Shown here one piece after another: positions 51,698 through 63,196 of a DNA stretch of 64,000 nucleotides (its first letter is position 1; the number at the start of each line of letters is the position of its first letter). Location of the stretch: positions 186,001 through 250,000 of the forward strand of contig NZ_RXYA01000002.1 of assembly GCF_008086595.1 (NCBI RefSeq). The letters run 5' to 3'. A program made the position numbers and the translations under genes. This stretch comes from Acetobacterium paludosum. Its GTDB lineage: Bacteria; Bacillota; Clostridia; Eubacteriales; Eubacteriaceae. The notes beneath the pieces were generated by a model, which searched no databases, had not been told where the DNA came from, and worked only from the letters and a program-made list of their open reading frames with translations.

Positions 51698-54600
51698 CTA
51701 AACTTTATCTTGTTTCATTATTAGCCAAATTTCTTCAATCCGTTGTAAATATTCGGGTATATTTTCCAATTGATCTTTGCGAATCGCCAATTCCAGTTTA
51801 AAAACAAGATCTTTTAATCCTACTGCGTTTATTTCATCAAAAAGTTGTTTTAATTGATGCGCCACCACCTCTGTCATCACAAAATTTCTATCCATAACAA
51901 GGGCTTTGAGCTGCGTAATTTTCTGATTAATTTCTATTCTTGTTCTCCCATCTACTGTTACTGGTATATTTTCATTTTTCCCGGAATTCTCATTACTGTT
52001 TTTATGATAACGCTCGACTCGATCTCTTATTATTGCCAGTTCACTGGTATTTTTATTTATTAAATATTCACCCAGGAAACTCTTCATTTGATTACGATCT
52101 ACCGGTTTTGATAAATAACTGTCCATACCACTGGCTCTGAAGATTGCTTCATCCCCTTTAAGTGCATAAGCCGACAATGCAATGATCGGGGTTGCTTCAT
52201 TTAATAATAGATCCAATTTTTGAAAATCAGAATATTCTATATCCTCCAATTCTCTTTTTCGCCGGATAATTTGTGTCGCCATTATCCCATCCATTACTGG
52301 CATTTGCACATCCATCAGAATCAGATCGTATTTATTTTTTCCTGACAATAGGACCCCTTCTTTTCCATTTTCAGCTAAATCAGTCTCGATTCCGAAACTC
52401 TTCAGCATCTTGCACATAACAATCTGGTTGACCCGGTCGTCTTCTACTAATAAAATTTTATTGCCATTAAACATGGCTTCCGGAACGCTTTCTTCTAATT
52501 TTACTCCTATTTTATTTGTGGTTCTCATTGGAATATGAACGGAAAAGGTGCTTCCTAAGCCAAATTCACTGATAAAGCTAACTTTTCCTTCCATCATATC
52601 TGTTAACTGTTTGGTAATTACCAATCCGATACCTGTGCCTCCGTACTTTCTGGTATGCGAGCCATCAATTTGGCTGAAGCTCTTAAAAAGTTTTGAATAT
52701 TTACTTGGATCAATTCCAATGCCTGTGTCTTTCACATCAATATGAAGCATCACCTGATCTGTTTTTTCGGAAATAACCTCCTGATTGACAATCAATTTGA
52801 CTGACCCTACATTAGTAAATTTAATAGCATTACTCAGTAGGTTATTTAAAACCTGTTTAAGTCGTCTGCTATCACCAATAACAAATATTTTCGGTACATT
52901 TTCATAATGAACACTTAAGCTTAATCCTCTTTCTATTGCATGATTTTGGTGCATTTTTATGGTCATTTCAATCATGTCAATGAGATTAAAACTCATTGGT
53001 TCAATCATCAATTTTCCCGCTTCAATCTTGGCAAAATCCAAAATATCATTAATGATATCGATCAATGAATGAACGCAGCTTTTAGCGGTGTTTAAGTTTT
53101 CTTGCTGTTCCTCAGAAAGAGACTCCATCATGGTAAGATCAATCATACCAATAATACCGTTAAGTGGTGTTCGAATTTCATGGCTCATATTTGCTAAAAA
53201 TTCACTTTTCGCACGATTGGCCTCGTCAGAACGTTCCATCGCCGATTTCAATTTTATTTCTGTTTGCTTCTTAGCATCGATGTCCCAGGTAAGCACTGCA
53301 ATATGATCTGGTTCAGGACTGCAAATAGATGCTTCCACCCATCGTTTCAACCGCTCTGAATAATATTCTTCAATATTAATATTTTTACTTTCATAAAGCT
53401 CTTTATTAAAGCATTTGAGAAGCTTACTGATTTCCTCTGAATCAAGAAAGTTTGTCTTAGTAACCCGATGACCGATAACCATATTGCGACTAGTACAAAA
53501 TAGTTTTTCAGTTGCTTGATTCATTTCAATCAGCTCTGCATCGATGATTGTCTTATTATCATCATAAACTGCTTTGAAATATGTAATACTGCTGTCCAGG
53601 TTTGTAAATAACGAAAAATACTTTTGCTGACTTTTTCGAAATAGTTCTTCGGCACATCGTTCATCATGAATATCAAGAAATAGACCAATTATTCCTGCGA
53701 ATTCACCATTTTTTTCATAATAAGGATTTCCCATTCCTCTGAAAATCCGATAGGTTTCATCGGATGCCGATAATTCAACTTCAATATTGAAAGATTTCTC
53801 CATCAGAAAGGCTTCATTAAAGACCTGATAAAGCCGTATATATTCAGAAGGTTTCATATGCATCTGGAGTGCTTCCAAAAATGATCCCTTATCGATATTC
53901 AAATAAGATTTTAATGTTTCATTAAAAAAATCACAATCATGATTTTTATCAATTTTAAAAATCATCATTGGCAAGCTGTCTAATGTTATCATGCAAGCAT
54001 TTCGGGCATCTTTCAAGCTTTTTTCATAGTAAATTGTTTCAGTGATATCTTCTATTGTCATGACAAACTCCATTTTTTCCTCAATGATGCTTATCATGAT
54101 ACTGGTATTTAAGAATATTAGCTGTTCAACTCCCTCTCTAATATATTTAAAGGGAACCGAATTCTCTTTTACTGCTATTTCATCTTCAGCTACTTTATTC
54201 ATTGCGCTTCTTATTCTGCAGAAAGCACAGTTTGATGAAGCATTGCAACCACCTTCATAACTGTTCACACACCCAAAAGCATCTCCGAAACCTTTTCCAA
54301 TCACTTTGCATTTATCCATTCCAAAGATTTTTAGAAAGGCCTGATTAGTTTCACGAATGATTCCATTTATATCAGTGATTACCATAGCTGTCGGCATCAG
54401 TTGAAATATTGTTTTTAAATTATTGCGTTCATTTTTAATTAATTCCTCTGCATGGATAATTTTTGAAATATCCCGGAAGACAATAACATTGCCGATCTGT
54501 TCTCCTGAATCTGAAAAAATTGGTGATAAACGGGCTGACAAATATTTAATTTCACCGTCGGGTCTAACATAAAACGATTGGGAGGGCAGACCAATACTAT

Positions 54601-54841
54601 GATTGATTTTCCCAAAACAAATAGGAGTATTTTCTCCATGATTATAAATTTCAAAGGCCTCAGTAAAGGGTTTCCCAATCAATTCAGAAGAGGGTCTCCC
54701 TAATATTTCAACAGCCATGACATTAAGAAAATCGACACACCCATCGAGCCCACTGGTCATAATGGCATCTCCAGCACTAAAAAGCGTGGAAACGAGCCAA
54801 GCCTTATCTTTAGATTCCAATTGTTCTTTAATTTTGTTCAT
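51698..54841 (-). CDS. multi-PAS hybrid histidine kinase with receiver and Hpt-like end
   Basis: 1047 residues, cytoplasmic (no clear membrane segment). About four PAS domains (15-530); the second carries CVNSYEGGCNASSNCAFCR (about 195-215), a cysteine set that could bind a metal or sense redox. HisKA follows (MSHEIRTPLNGIIGM, about 553), then a HATPase (NLLSNAIKFT, DTGIGID, TGIGLVITK), a receiver (LLVEDDRVNQ, LILMDVQMPVMDG, about 797-925) and a C-terminal helical bundle with AHQLKQLFDEINAVG, an Hpt-type histidine. Suggests an internal phosphorelay feeding the CheY-like protein encoded next. Confidence 0.9.
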   Translation of the reverse strand: MNKIKEQLESKDKAWLVSTLFSAGDAIMTSGLDGCVDFLNVMAVEILGRPSSELIGKPFTEAFEIYNHGENTPICFGKINHSIGLPSQSFYVRPDGEIKYLSARLSPIFSDSGEQIGNVIVFRDISKIIHAEELIKNERNNLKTIFQLMPTAMVITDINGIIRETNQAFLKIFGMDKCKVIGKGFGDAFGCVNSYEGGCNASSNCAFCRIRSAMNKVAEDEIAVKENSVPFKYIREGVEQLIFLNTSIMISIIEEKMEFVMTIEDITETIYYEKSLKDARNACMITLDSLPMMIFKIDKNHDCDFFNETLKSYLNIDKGSFLEALQMHMKPSEYIRLYQVFNEAFLMEKSFNIEVELSASDETYRIFRGMGNPYYEKNGEFAGIIGLFLDIHDERCAEELFRKSQQKYFSLFTNLDSSITYFKAVYDDNKTIIDAELIEMNQATEKLFCTSRNMVIGHRVTKTNFLDSEEISKLLKCFNKELYESKNINIEEYYSERLKRWVEASICSPEPDHIAVLTWDIDAKKQTEIKLKSAMERSDEANRAKSEFLANMSHEIRTPLNGIIGMIDLTMMESLSEEQQENLNTAKSCVHSLIDIINDILDFAKIEAGKLMIEPMSFNLIDMIEMTIKMHQNHAIERGLSLSVHYENVPKIFVIGDSRRLKQVLNNLLSNAIKFTNVGSVKLIVNQEVISEKTDQVMLHIDVKDTGIGIDPSKYSKLFKSFSQIDGSHTRKYGGTGIGLVITKQLTDMMEGKVSFISEFGLGSTFSVHIPMRTTNKIGVKLEESVPEAMFNGNKILLVEDDRVNQIVMCKMLKSFGIETDLAENGKEGVLLSGKNKYDLILMDVQMPVMDGIMATQIIRRKRELEDIEYSDFQKLDLLLNEATPIIALSAYALKGDEAIFRASGMDSYLSKPVDRNQMKSFLGEYLINKNTSELAIIRDRVERYHKNSNENSGKNENIPVTVDGRTRIEINQKITQLKALVMDRNFVMTEVVAHQLKQLFDEINAVGLKDLVFKLELAIRKDQLENIPEYLQRIEEIWLIMKQDKV

Positions 54842-54930
54842 TTGATCACTCCATTCACCCTCAAAAGCTTTTTAAATCACAACTTTTTCTCCCTACCTCC
54901 TCCTATTGTCATTCCTTGAAAAACGATCTT

Positions 54931-55767
54931 TTAAATGCATTTTTGATAGACTGAAGGCATCATGTATTTAAATTTTGTTGTTCGCAGATCAATGGATTCA
55001 GAGTGACCGATAAATAGATAACCTCCTGGCTCGAGACAATCATACATTTTTTCAGAAAGTCGATCCTTTGTGGGCTGATCAAAATAAATCATCACATTCC
55101 GACAAAATATAACATCTAATTTTTGATTAAATAGGAACACCGGATTCATTAGATTGAACCGACGAAAGATTACATTATTTCTGATTTCATCACTAACCCT
55201 AACAAAACTATCATCCTGACGTACAAAATATTTTAGTTTCCAAATCCTTGGGAGCGGTTCGATATCTTCACAACTGTAAATTCCTTTTTTTGCAGTTGCC
55301 AATACTGTGGTTGAAATATCAGTAGCCAAAAGGCTGGTATCCCATAAAGGTGTGTCTTTTTCAAAATACTCCTTCATGATACAAGAAAGAGTATAAGGTT
55401 CTTCCCCAGTTGAACTGGCCGCACACCATAATCGAATATCGCGCTTCACCCCGTTTTCTTTCTTTTTTTTTAAATCAGGCAACACGGTATTTTTAAAATA
55501 CTCAAAATGATCCGATTCTCGCATAAAATAAGTATGATTGGTAGAAACTTTATCAATCAATACCGAACTAGCCCCTCCGGTTTTATCGTTGATTAAATAA
55601 TGGTAATATTCTGAGAAAGAATCAAAGCCCAATTCAATAAGCAACTTGCGCAGCCGCCCAACAAGAAGCAGTTCTTTGTTCTTTTTTAAGTTTATTCCAG
55701 ACTCCTTATAAATATAATCCGTCAGGAGTGCATACTCTTCTTTCGTAATTTCAATCATTCGTGTCAC
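54931..55767 (-). CDS. cheR: chemotaxis protein methyltransferase CheR
   Basis: 278 residues: an N-terminal helical domain, then a SAM-binding domain with RLWCAASSTGEEPYTL, LATDIST, DVIFCRNVMIYFD and GGYLFIGHSES, all CheR hallmarks. It methylates glutamates on chemoreceptors, likely the one encoded 26 bases upstream. No CheB methylesterase is encoded in this window. Confidence 0.95.
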   Translation of the reverse strand: MTRMIEITKEEYALLTDYIYKESGINLKKNKELLLVGRLRKLLIELGFDSFSEYYHYLINDKTGGASSVLIDKVSTNHTYFMRESDHFEYFKNTVLPDLKKKKENGVKRDIRLWCAASSTGEEPYTLSCIMKEYFEKDTPLWDTSLLATDISTTVLATAKKGIYSCEDIEPLPRIWKLKYFVRQDDSFVRVSDEIRNNVIFRRFNLMNPVFLFNQKLDVIFCRNVMIYFDQPTKDRLSEKMYDCLEPGGYLFIGHSESIDLRTTKFKYMMPSVYQKCI

Positions 55768-55793
55768 CTCCCAGAATTTTCAATTACATTTAT

Positions 55794-57518
55794 CTAATAT
55801 TTTCCAAACTCATCATCACTAAGAAGAATTCGTTTATCAGAAGAGGTCTCTGTTTCCTTCTTTTTGTTTCTAATAATTGCCTGTTTATTTTCCTCTTTCA
55901 TTTTATCAAACATTCGTATCATTTCAGAATTTAATTGATCATAACTCCCACCTTCCAAAAATGAATTTCGTCGAAGTCTAAAACGGGCTACCTGTTCTTT
56001 CAAAAGCTCAGCTTGACTGGCCAATTCTTCACTGGCTGCAGCGGTTTCCTCTGAAGTCGCTGAAGTAGCCTGAACGACGTTAGAAATTTGAACGATTCCC
56101 TGATTAATCTGTTCAACCCCAATTGCCTGTTCATTTGAAGCTACCGAAATATCATTAATAAGCGTGTATACTTTCTCGATCGATTCAACAATTTGATTCA
56201 AGGCTGTTGCTGTTTCATTGGCAATTTTGGTGCCGCCTTCAACCTTCTTAATTGAACCTTCAATAAGTGCTGTGGTTTCCTTTGCTGCATTCGCTGAACG
56301 CGCTGCCAGATTTCTGACTTCTACCGCTACGACCGCAAATCCTTTACCATTCTGCCCCGCTTTAGCTGCTTCTACCGCAGCATTAAGTGCCAGAATATTT
56401 GTTTGAAACGCAATTTCATCAATGACTTTAATAATTTTATATATATTATTGGATGAATCACTAATATCTTCCATTGATCGTAACATTTGCTGCATATGAT
56501 TATTTCCGGCAATTGCATTATTTTTTGTATGTTCAGCTAATTCATTGGCCTGATTTGCATTATCTGCATTTAAACGGGTCTGCGACGCAATCTCTTCGAC
56601 TGATGATGTCAGCTCCTCCACTGAACTTGCCTGTTCAGTGGCACCCTGAGCTAAAGAAATACTTGAATCCGAGACCTGTCGGGAACCGGTTGAAACTTGA
56701 TCGGTTGCTTCATTAATATTGTGCAAAACTTCATTGATATTCGTCAGCATTTGATTATACGAATCTGCCAATATTCCCATCTCATCCTTGGTATGAATAT
56801 CAACAGTTACATCCAAATCTCCATCCGCCATTTTCTTGGATACTGCCATCATTTTACGAACAGGTTTTTTAATCGTAGATGATACAAATAAGCCTAGAAT
56901 AATTGACAGTGTTATTCCTATGAAAAGAATTATTATAGTCATAACCGTCGATGAGTTCGCAATCGCGGTATTATCTGTCGCTGTTTCTTCCGCAGTTTGA
57001 AGTTTTATTTCAATTGCACGATTAATATCCTTGTTAATAACATCTAGTATATTTGTATAGTCACTACCTTTTTTAAGTGCGGCTGCCTCAGGCTGCTTAC
57101 CCTGTTTTGTAAGAGTAATTACTTCCGATATAAGTTTATCTAAGCTTCCTTTTTTGTCCGTAATCTCGTCAACCAGTTGTTTTCCTTCCTCGGATATCAA
57201 AGTAGTTTTAAAGCTGCTTAAATATTTATCAAAAGATGCACTATTTTTCTGAATGTTAGTTTCAAGTGTGGCTATTTCCTCCTGGGACGATGCAGTCACA
57301 ATATTATTAATACTTGAATTAATTTCAGAAAAAGATTCAACAATGTAAATCAATTCACCGAGGGGTTCGGTCATGTTGTGATAAAGATACATGTCCTGTT
57401 TTTCGATGGTTTTAATATTAACTACTCCGAGAATACCAATGCCCCCTGCAATTAAAGCAACAAGTAAAAAACTGAAAATCAATTTTGTCCCAATTTTTAA
57501 ATTATTAAACCAATTCAT
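55794..57518 (-). CDS. methyl-accepting chemotaxis protein (4HB type)
   Basis: 574 residues. Membrane segments near 11-31 and 192-213 enclose a helical external domain of about 160 residues (4HB-MCP pattern, no Cache motif). HAMP follows (about 213-265), then a signalling domain whose hairpin tip reads [20 protein letters not shown]. Glutamine/glutamate pairs typical of methylation sites flank the tip. It lacks a C-terminal CheR-tethering pentapeptide. Same transcript as cheA, cheW and cheR. Confidence 0.94.
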   Translation of the reverse strand: MNWFNNLKIGTKLIFSFLLVALIAGGIGILGVVNIKTIEKQDMYLYHNMTEPLGELIYIVESFSEINSSINNIVTASSQEEIATLETNIQKNSASFDKYLSSFKTTLISEEGKQLVDEITDKKGSLDKLISEVITLTKQGKQPEAAALKKGSDYTNILDVINKDINRAIEIKLQTAEETATDNTAIANSSTVMTIIILFIGITLSIILGLFVSSTIKKPVRKMMAVSKKMADGDLDVTVDIHTKDEMGILADSYNQMLTNINEVLHNINEATDQVSTGSRQVSDSSISLAQGATEQASSVEELTSSVEEIASQTRLNADNANQANELAEHTKNNAIAGNNHMQQMLRSMEDISDSSNNIYKIIKVIDEIAFQTNILALNAAVEAAKAGQNGKGFAVVAVEVRNLAARSANAAKETTALIEGSIKKVEGGTKIANETATALNQIVESIEKVYTLINDISVASNEQAIGVEQINQGIVQISNVVQATSATSEETAAASEELASQAELLKEQVARFRLRRNSFLEGGSYDQLNSEMIRMFDKMKEENKQAIIRNKKKETETSSDKRILLSDDEFGKY

Positions 57519-57532
57519 TTTATTTTCCTCTC

Positions 57533-58027
57533 TTATTCATCTTCATTTAACGGCTTTTCAAATTCATTATGCATTAGTACTTTTTCACAATCCAATAATA
57601 GTATTACTTCATCACCAACTTTACCGATGTTTTTAACAAATTGGTTTGAAATTCCCGTACTCATCATAGGCTTGTCAATAATATTATTGTCACCAATCGT
57701 AACAACTTCTGAAACACTGTCAACAATAAGGCCAACAGTATCTGCTTCTATATCAGTGACAATAATGCAGGTTCGTTCATTATAATCAACAAAATTTTTG
57801 CTAAAACGCAATCGCATATCCATGATTGGAATAATTCGGCCTCGCAGATTGATAATGCCTCGGATATAATTCGGTAATTCTGGAACTTCCATATATGGCA
57901 ATATTCCAATAATCTCTGTGACATAGCCAATCCAAATCCCATAAGCTTCATCTTCCAATAAAAATGTTAGATATTGTCCCTTTTGATCAACTTCTTCATC
58001 AAAAATATTCACTGCTTCATTATTCAT
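57533..58027 (-). CDS. cheW: CheW coupling protein
   Basis: 164 residues with a complete CheW fold: [40 protein letters not shown] and [11 protein letters not shown]. Lies between cheA and the chemoreceptor gene in the same transcript and should bridge those two proteins. A second copy is at 46740. Confidence 0.94.
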   Translation of the reverse strand: MNNEAVNIFDEEVDQKGQYLTFLLEDEAYGIWIGYVTEIIGILPYMEVPELPNYIRGIINLRGRIIPIMDMRLRFSKNFVDYNERTCIIVTDIEADTVGLIVDSVSEVVTIGDNNIIDKPMMSTGISNQFVKNIGKVGDEVILLLDCEKVLMHNEFEKPLNEDE

Positions 58028-58048
58028 TTTTATTTCCTTTCATAAACG

Positions 58049-60133
58049 CTATTGGATACGCAATCCACTTAGTCCCCCTATATCCATAATCAAACTGATG
58101 CTCCCGTCAGCCAGAAGGGTACATCCAGCCAATCCAAGAATTTTCTTCATAGATGTTACATAATGGGGAAGGGATTTCACCACCACCTGTTGTTGTCCCA
58201 GCAATTCATCCGCAAAAATACAGATTCGTTTTTCATCTTGTTCCACCATAATAAGAATACCTTTTGATAAATCAGTTTGACCATTTTTTATTTTGTAATG
58301 TTCATGCAATCGCAAAATTGGATAACATTTTCCTCGAATCATGACCATTTCATTATTATCCGGATCTCTAAAACAATCACCTGCCTGAGGTCTGAATGAT
58401 TCTGAAATTGTTGTTATGGGTATCGTATACCGAGATCTGCCGACACTAATATTCATACCTTCAACAATCGCCAGGGTTAATGGAATTTTCATCGTAATGG
58501 TGGTTCCATGATCAGGTTCGCTTTCAACCAACACGACTCCTCCAATGCTTTCTAAATTTTTCACTACCACATCCATACCAACACCCCGTCCGGAATACTC
58601 AGTAATTGCCTCATTTGTAGAAAATCCCGGTAGTAGAATGAGTTTGTAAATTTCCCGATCCGTCATTTCTTCTTCAGATTTTTCTAAAATTCCATTTTTT
58701 TTTGCTTTTTCAATGATTTTTTCTTTTGAAAGCCCCTGCCCATCATCTTTTACAACAATAAGAACATCGCTACCCATATTTTTAGCTTCCAGAATTATAT
58801 GTCCAACTTTATCTTTTCCTTTAATTAGTCGTTCATCCTCGTCTTCAATTCCATGATCAATAGAATTCCTTATTACATGCATTAAAGGATCCGAAATATG
58901 TTCAATGATATTTTTATCAACTTCCGTCTGTTCACCAATAAATTCCATAACTATTTCTTTGTTCAGTTTCTTACACATATCCCGGACAATTCGGTTCATT
59001 TTCATAAAAGTATTTGATAAAGAAACCATCCTTATGGCCATCACCATATCCTGAAGTTCTTCAGTAATTTTATGAAGCTCTAAAGATGCTTTATGGAAAT
59101 TCTCGGATTCAATATTTTCGACATCCGGACTTTGGGTCACCATTGATTCAGATATTACCAATTCACCCACCAAATCCATAAGTTTATCAAGTTTATCAAC
59201 ATTTACACTAATCATGGCTTGACCATTTGCGCCATTAGGTTTTCCTGTCACTTCATTTGATGCCGGTTGTGATTTTTTATCCTCGAATAAATCAATCAAT
59301 GGTGCTTGCGGTATCACTGGTTTAGCAACTTCCAATTCTTTCTGAAATGCTTTCAAAGCCCTTTCATCCACTTCTCGAACGGATAATCGATCAGCAAAAA
59401 TACACTTATCAAAATAAGCTTTAATCATTTCATAACCAACATCCGATTTCATATAAACTTCAAACCCCATTTCTCGAATTTCAATGGCCGTCTCGGGATT
59501 ATCCGCGATATCAGCTGGTGAAAAATAAATTTCTTCTACCATATCCATTAGTCCTAAAATTAAAGTGTATGCTCGAATATTTTCCATCATGCAATCATCT
59601 TGAAAAAAAACAAGCGCATGAAAGCAAGCACTTAATGATACGGCGGGATTTTTTTCCTGTGGTATATAATATTGTTTAGCCTTTGTTTCCTCTGGCTTAT
59701 CCTTTATTTCGACTCCACCAGATTCTGCTTTCATTCCATCAAGAAAGATTTTTAAGGTTTCAATTAAGGTTTCGGCATCACCATCAGGCTCATTTTTATT
59801 CGTAATTTTTTCAACTTCAATTTTTATAAAGTCAACACATTCCAAAACAAGGTCAGAAATACCTGAATAATCCAACTGCTCCGGTTTTTGTTCTCTTATA
59901 AAATAAAAAATATCTTCAACGGTATGGGCCACCCTTTCAATCGTATTAAAAAGCATCATGGCTGATGAACCTTTAATTGTATGCATAAAACGAAATATTT
60001 CACTGATATTTTCAGCACTGAAACCGCCCTGTTTTTCACTACTGATAATTGCTTGCTCCAATTGATCCAACATTTGATTTGTTTCAAAAATATATATATC
60101 CATCATTGGTTCATTTTCAAAATTCACTGACAC
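58049..60133 (-). CDS. cheA: chemotaxis histidine kinase CheA
   Basis: 694 residues. Hpt domain with FMHTIKGSS (phosphorylated His51), a middle region of about 130-300 holding a P2-like part, the dimer helix MISVNVDKLDKLMDLVGELV, the ATP domain (HVIRNSIDHGIE, DDGQGL, GRGVGMDVV) and a C-terminal CheW-like P5 domain. All catalytic motifs are intact. First gene of the operon cheA-cheW-mcp-cheR-hybrid kinase-receiver. Confidence 0.96.
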   Translation of the reverse strand: MSVNFENEPMMDIYIFETNQMLDQLEQAIISSEKQGGFSAENISEIFRFMHTIKGSSAMMLFNTIERVAHTVEDIFYFIREQKPEQLDYSGISDLVLECVDFIKIEVEKITNKNEPDGDAETLIETLKIFLDGMKAESGGVEIKDKPEETKAKQYYIPQEKNPAVSLSACFHALVFFQDDCMMENIRAYTLILGLMDMVEEIYFSPADIADNPETAIEIREMGFEVYMKSDVGYEMIKAYFDKCIFADRLSVREVDERALKAFQKELEVAKPVIPQAPLIDLFEDKKSQPASNEVTGKPNGANGQAMISVNVDKLDKLMDLVGELVISESMVTQSPDVENIESENFHKASLELHKITEELQDMVMAIRMVSLSNTFMKMNRIVRDMCKKLNKEIVMEFIGEQTEVDKNIIEHISDPLMHVIRNSIDHGIEDEDERLIKGKDKVGHIILEAKNMGSDVLIVVKDDGQGLSKEKIIEKAKKNGILEKSEEEMTDREIYKLILLPGFSTNEAITEYSGRGVGMDVVVKNLESIGGVVLVESEPDHGTTITMKIPLTLAIVEGMNISVGRSRYTIPITTISESFRPQAGDCFRDPDNNEMVMIRGKCYPILRLHEHYKIKNGQTDLSKGILIMVEQDEKRICIFADELLGQQQVVVKSLPHYVTSMKKILGLAGCTLLADGSISLIMDIGGLSGLRIQ

Positions 60134-60330
60134 ATTTCCTCTCCATTATCCAAATTATTTTATAACCTTAAGTTTTAAAATTGAAATTTTTTAAAGCTAT
60201 GTTTTATTGAATACCCTAAATATTTTTAAATATCCATCGAATATTCAAAATTAGTAATTTATATTTATAAATCATGAAAACATTTCTGAGGATAAAGTAA
60301 TCTAATAATAAAAATTCTCTCCCTAACATC

Positions 60331-60384
60331 AAAAAAACTCTTTTTTCGGATTAAATCATCGATTGATTTACCGAAAAAAGAGTT
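60331..60384 (-). terminator. long hairpin terminator of the second chemoreceptor gene
   Basis: AACTCTTTTTTCGG (60336-60349) pairs with 60371-60384, enclosing the inner palindrome TAAATCA-TCGAT-TGATTTA. On the minus strand the stem is followed by a T run. It separates the chemoreceptor transcript from cheA. Confidence 0.88.
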
Positions 60385-60426
60385 GTCGCTATTAAATCAT
60401 GTTCCTTATTTATTAATGAATTCCGA

Positions 60427-62715
60427 TCATTTTCTTAATTGGAATTGTCCAATCATTTCCTTTAACATTTCTGACTGACCGGAAAGCTCTTCACTGGCTG
60501 CTGCACTCTGTTCCGCCGTTGCCGAATTATTTTGAACAACCTGGGCAACCTGCTCAATTCCCATGTTAACCTGGGCAATACCAGAAGCTTGTTCATTCGA
60601 ATCTTCTGCAATATTTCCGACTAAATCTGTTACTTTGACGATTCCTTCAACAATTTCATTAAGGGCTGCTGCTGTTTCATCCGCAATGTTTGTTCCGTCT
60701 TTTACTTTTTCAATGGATCCTTCAATAAGACCTGATGTTTCTTTGGCAGCTTCCGCACTTCGTGCTGCCAAAGTACGGACTTCTTCTGCAACCACTGCAA
60801 ATCCTTTACCATGTTGTCCGGCACGCGCAGCTTCAACTGCAGCATTCAAAGCCAGGATATTGGTCTGGAAAGCAATGTCGTCAATGACTTTAATAATTTT
60901 TGATATAGCACTGGAAGATTTATTGATTTCAGCCATTGAATTCTGCATTTCGGCCATTTGGGCATTGCCTTTAGCGGCGTACTCCTGAACATCCGTCGTC
61001 AAATCTTTGGCTTTGTTCGCATTAATTGCATTTTGTTTCGTCTGATCTGCAATTTCCGCAATGGAGGCTGATAACTCCTGTACCGAGCTTGCCTGTTCCG
61101 TCGAACCTTGAGCTAATGCCTGGCTTGCGTCGGATACTTGATTGGAGCCAACTGTTACCTGTTCGGCGGCATCATTAATATTTCCGACTAAAGAATTTAA
61201 TGTTTCAACAATTTTATTTAATGCATGAGATACATCAGCAAAATCATTTTGCCAGATTATAACACTTTCAATATCAAAATTTCCATCAGCAATATTCCCG
61301 GTTACCTCGGATATTTTCGAAACAACCATGTTTAAATTAGTGGCTGTTTTATTGACCGACTGTTTCAGATCATCAAATTCGCCTTTGTACTCGCCTTTAA
61401 CTGTTACTTGTAAATTTCCGCTTGACATTTTATTCATAACATCAGCAATTTCTCGTATTGGTCTTGCCGTTTCTTCAAGGATATTATTCATCCCACTAAT
61501 CAGAGTCTTCCAAGATCCGTTGAATTTTGTTTCATCTGCTTTTTTATCCAGTTTTCCTTCGATGGCTGCGGTGGAGAGCGCAGTTACATTCTCAATCAAG
61601 ATGGCAATTGATTTTTTAACTAGCCCTAAACTCATTTCGATCTCTTTAAATTCGTCATTTATTTCAACCGTATATTCCCCAACTTCCGCAATATTCGTGT
61701 CAAAATCCAAATTTCCGTCTGCCAAATTCAACAGGTTGCTGGCCAATCTTTTTACTTCTCTTTCAGTATAAACATTAACACTCATCGTAGGAGTTGTGTC
61801 ATGGGATATCTCAACAAAACCGATTAAATCTCCGCTTTTGTCCTTCATATCCACGGTATCCATTCTGTAATACCGGTTCATGAATTCGAAAGGATATTCC
61901 GATAGACCTTTTTCATGAAGTCGTCTAATACCGCAGTTTTCGGTATTACACATTTCTAAATTACACGTATTGCAGTCCACTCCATAAATTGCTTCCCGAT
62001 TCTCAGCCGTGCCAGTTAGTATCATCAGATCCTCAAGTGTTTTATTTACAAAGATAATCTTTTTATCTTTATTCATGGTGGTCACTCGATAAGGCAGTGC
62101 ATCAACAATTGCCAAGTAAAGTTCCATCTTGTCAACAATTGCATCCATGGTTTGATTCACATTCTCGATCACTGTTTTGTAATCACCCGAAAACGCTTTG
62201 CTACTGCCTCTTTTATCAAAATTTCCGCTTTTTGCTGAATCCGCAGCCATGGCTGTTTCTGTCTCAAGCTGTTTAACAGCATCCCTGATGGTTAGCAAAC
62301 TCTTTCCAAGTAAATCTTTTTCAGAATTTGGCTGTATTTCAACCGACAAGACTCCATCCGCCATCTTCTTTGCAACAATTGAATGAGTCTTGATGTTCTC
62401 AGCAACCGTAGCTATTGCTAAACTCAGTTCACCTAATTGATCATTCGAATTTTGGATATTTATATCAACATCCGTATCTCCTGTTGCAAGCCGACTGGTA
62501 ACTTCTGCAAGTCCGTTTATAATATTCGATGTTTTTTTTGATGCTAAAATGATGACTCCCATTATGATAACCAGTCCGATTCCTCCAGTTATCCACACAA
62601 CACTTCGAGCATTTTCAGCAAACAACAGTGTCCCGACCATTAATGCGAATACGATTACAGTTGGTAACCCAATAGACAAAATCATTTTTGATAAGAAGCT
62701 CCTGCTTTTTTTCAT
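60427..62715 (-). CDS. methyl-accepting chemotaxis protein with cytoplasmic PAS and no external domain
   Basis: 762 residues. Two N-terminal membrane helices (about 9-30 and 37-58) are joined by a handful of residues, so there is no external sensor. HAMP-type units follow (about 58-180), then a PAS domain (about 200-310) holding [14 protein letters not shown], further HAMP units (about 320-500) and a signalling domain with tip [20 protein letters not shown]. The PAS cysteines suggest sensing of redox state or metal in the cytoplasm. It has its own terminator and lies just before the cheA operon. Confidence 0.93.
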   Translation of the reverse strand: MKKSRSFLSKMILSIGLPTVIVFALMVGTLLFAENARSVVWITGGIGLVIIMGVIILASKKTSNIINGLAEVTSRLATGDTDVDINIQNSNDQLGELSLAIATVAENIKTHSIVAKKMADGVLSVEIQPNSEKDLLGKSLLTIRDAVKQLETETAMAADSAKSGNFDKRGSSKAFSGDYKTVIENVNQTMDAIVDKMELYLAIVDALPYRVTTMNKDKKIIFVNKTLEDLMILTGTAENREAIYGVDCNTCNLEMCNTENCGIRRLHEKGLSEYPFEFMNRYYRMDTVDMKDKSGDLIGFVEISHDTTPTMSVNVYTEREVKRLASNLLNLADGNLDFDTNIAEVGEYTVEINDEFKEIEMSLGLVKKSIAILIENVTALSTAAIEGKLDKKADETKFNGSWKTLISGMNNILEETARPIREIADVMNKMSSGNLQVTVKGEYKGEFDDLKQSVNKTATNLNMVVSKISEVTGNIADGNFDIESVIIWQNDFADVSHALNKIVETLNSLVGNINDAAEQVTVGSNQVSDASQALAQGSTEQASSVQELSASIAEIADQTKQNAINANKAKDLTTDVQEYAAKGNAQMAEMQNSMAEINKSSSAISKIIKVIDDIAFQTNILALNAAVEAARAGQHGKGFAVVAEEVRTLAARSAEAAKETSGLIEGSIEKVKDGTNIADETAAALNEIVEGIVKVTDLVGNIAEDSNEQASGIAQVNMGIEQVAQVVQNNSATAEQSAAASEELSGQSEMLKEMIGQFQLRK

Positions 62716-63196
62716 TTTTCCACCTTTTCCTTTTAAATTTTCACTCTTTGCCTTTTAATTCAATATTTTCCAGATATAATCTGTCTTATAAATCAGTCAA
62801 TCATTTTATCTTCGTTTAAATTATCATTTTTTTCTAATTTATCTGCATTTTTAAAAGCACCTTGATCCTAACAAATCATTTGTATAGATCTTACCACTAC
62901 TGCAAATTAATTTCAATAAAAACATTTTAATCGCATTTAAAAAAGCGAAATATCATGATATGATATTTCGCTTTGAGTTTTAGCTTATTTCCTTGATCGA
63001 TAATAAAATTTTATTATCTTCAGTACGCTTCTGTACTAAAATAATTTAATAACAAACCATCGATTAATACGTGTATAGTTTATCATCGCAACATTAGCAC
63101 GTCAACCCTTTCTTTATGCACATATAGCTTAGTATTGATAATTCGTTGTTTATGTGGTTTAATTAATTGATTTTATATTATCGAAACGGAGAAACT
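62716..63196. other. intergenic region between divergent genes, with one hairpin
   Basis: An inverted repeat, AAAGCGAAATATCA and its complement (62942-62974), with A-rich and T-rich flanks is terminator-like, yet it lies upstream of both neighbouring genes; it may end a transcript not recognised here. Otherwise very AT-rich with no gene. Confidence 0.5.
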
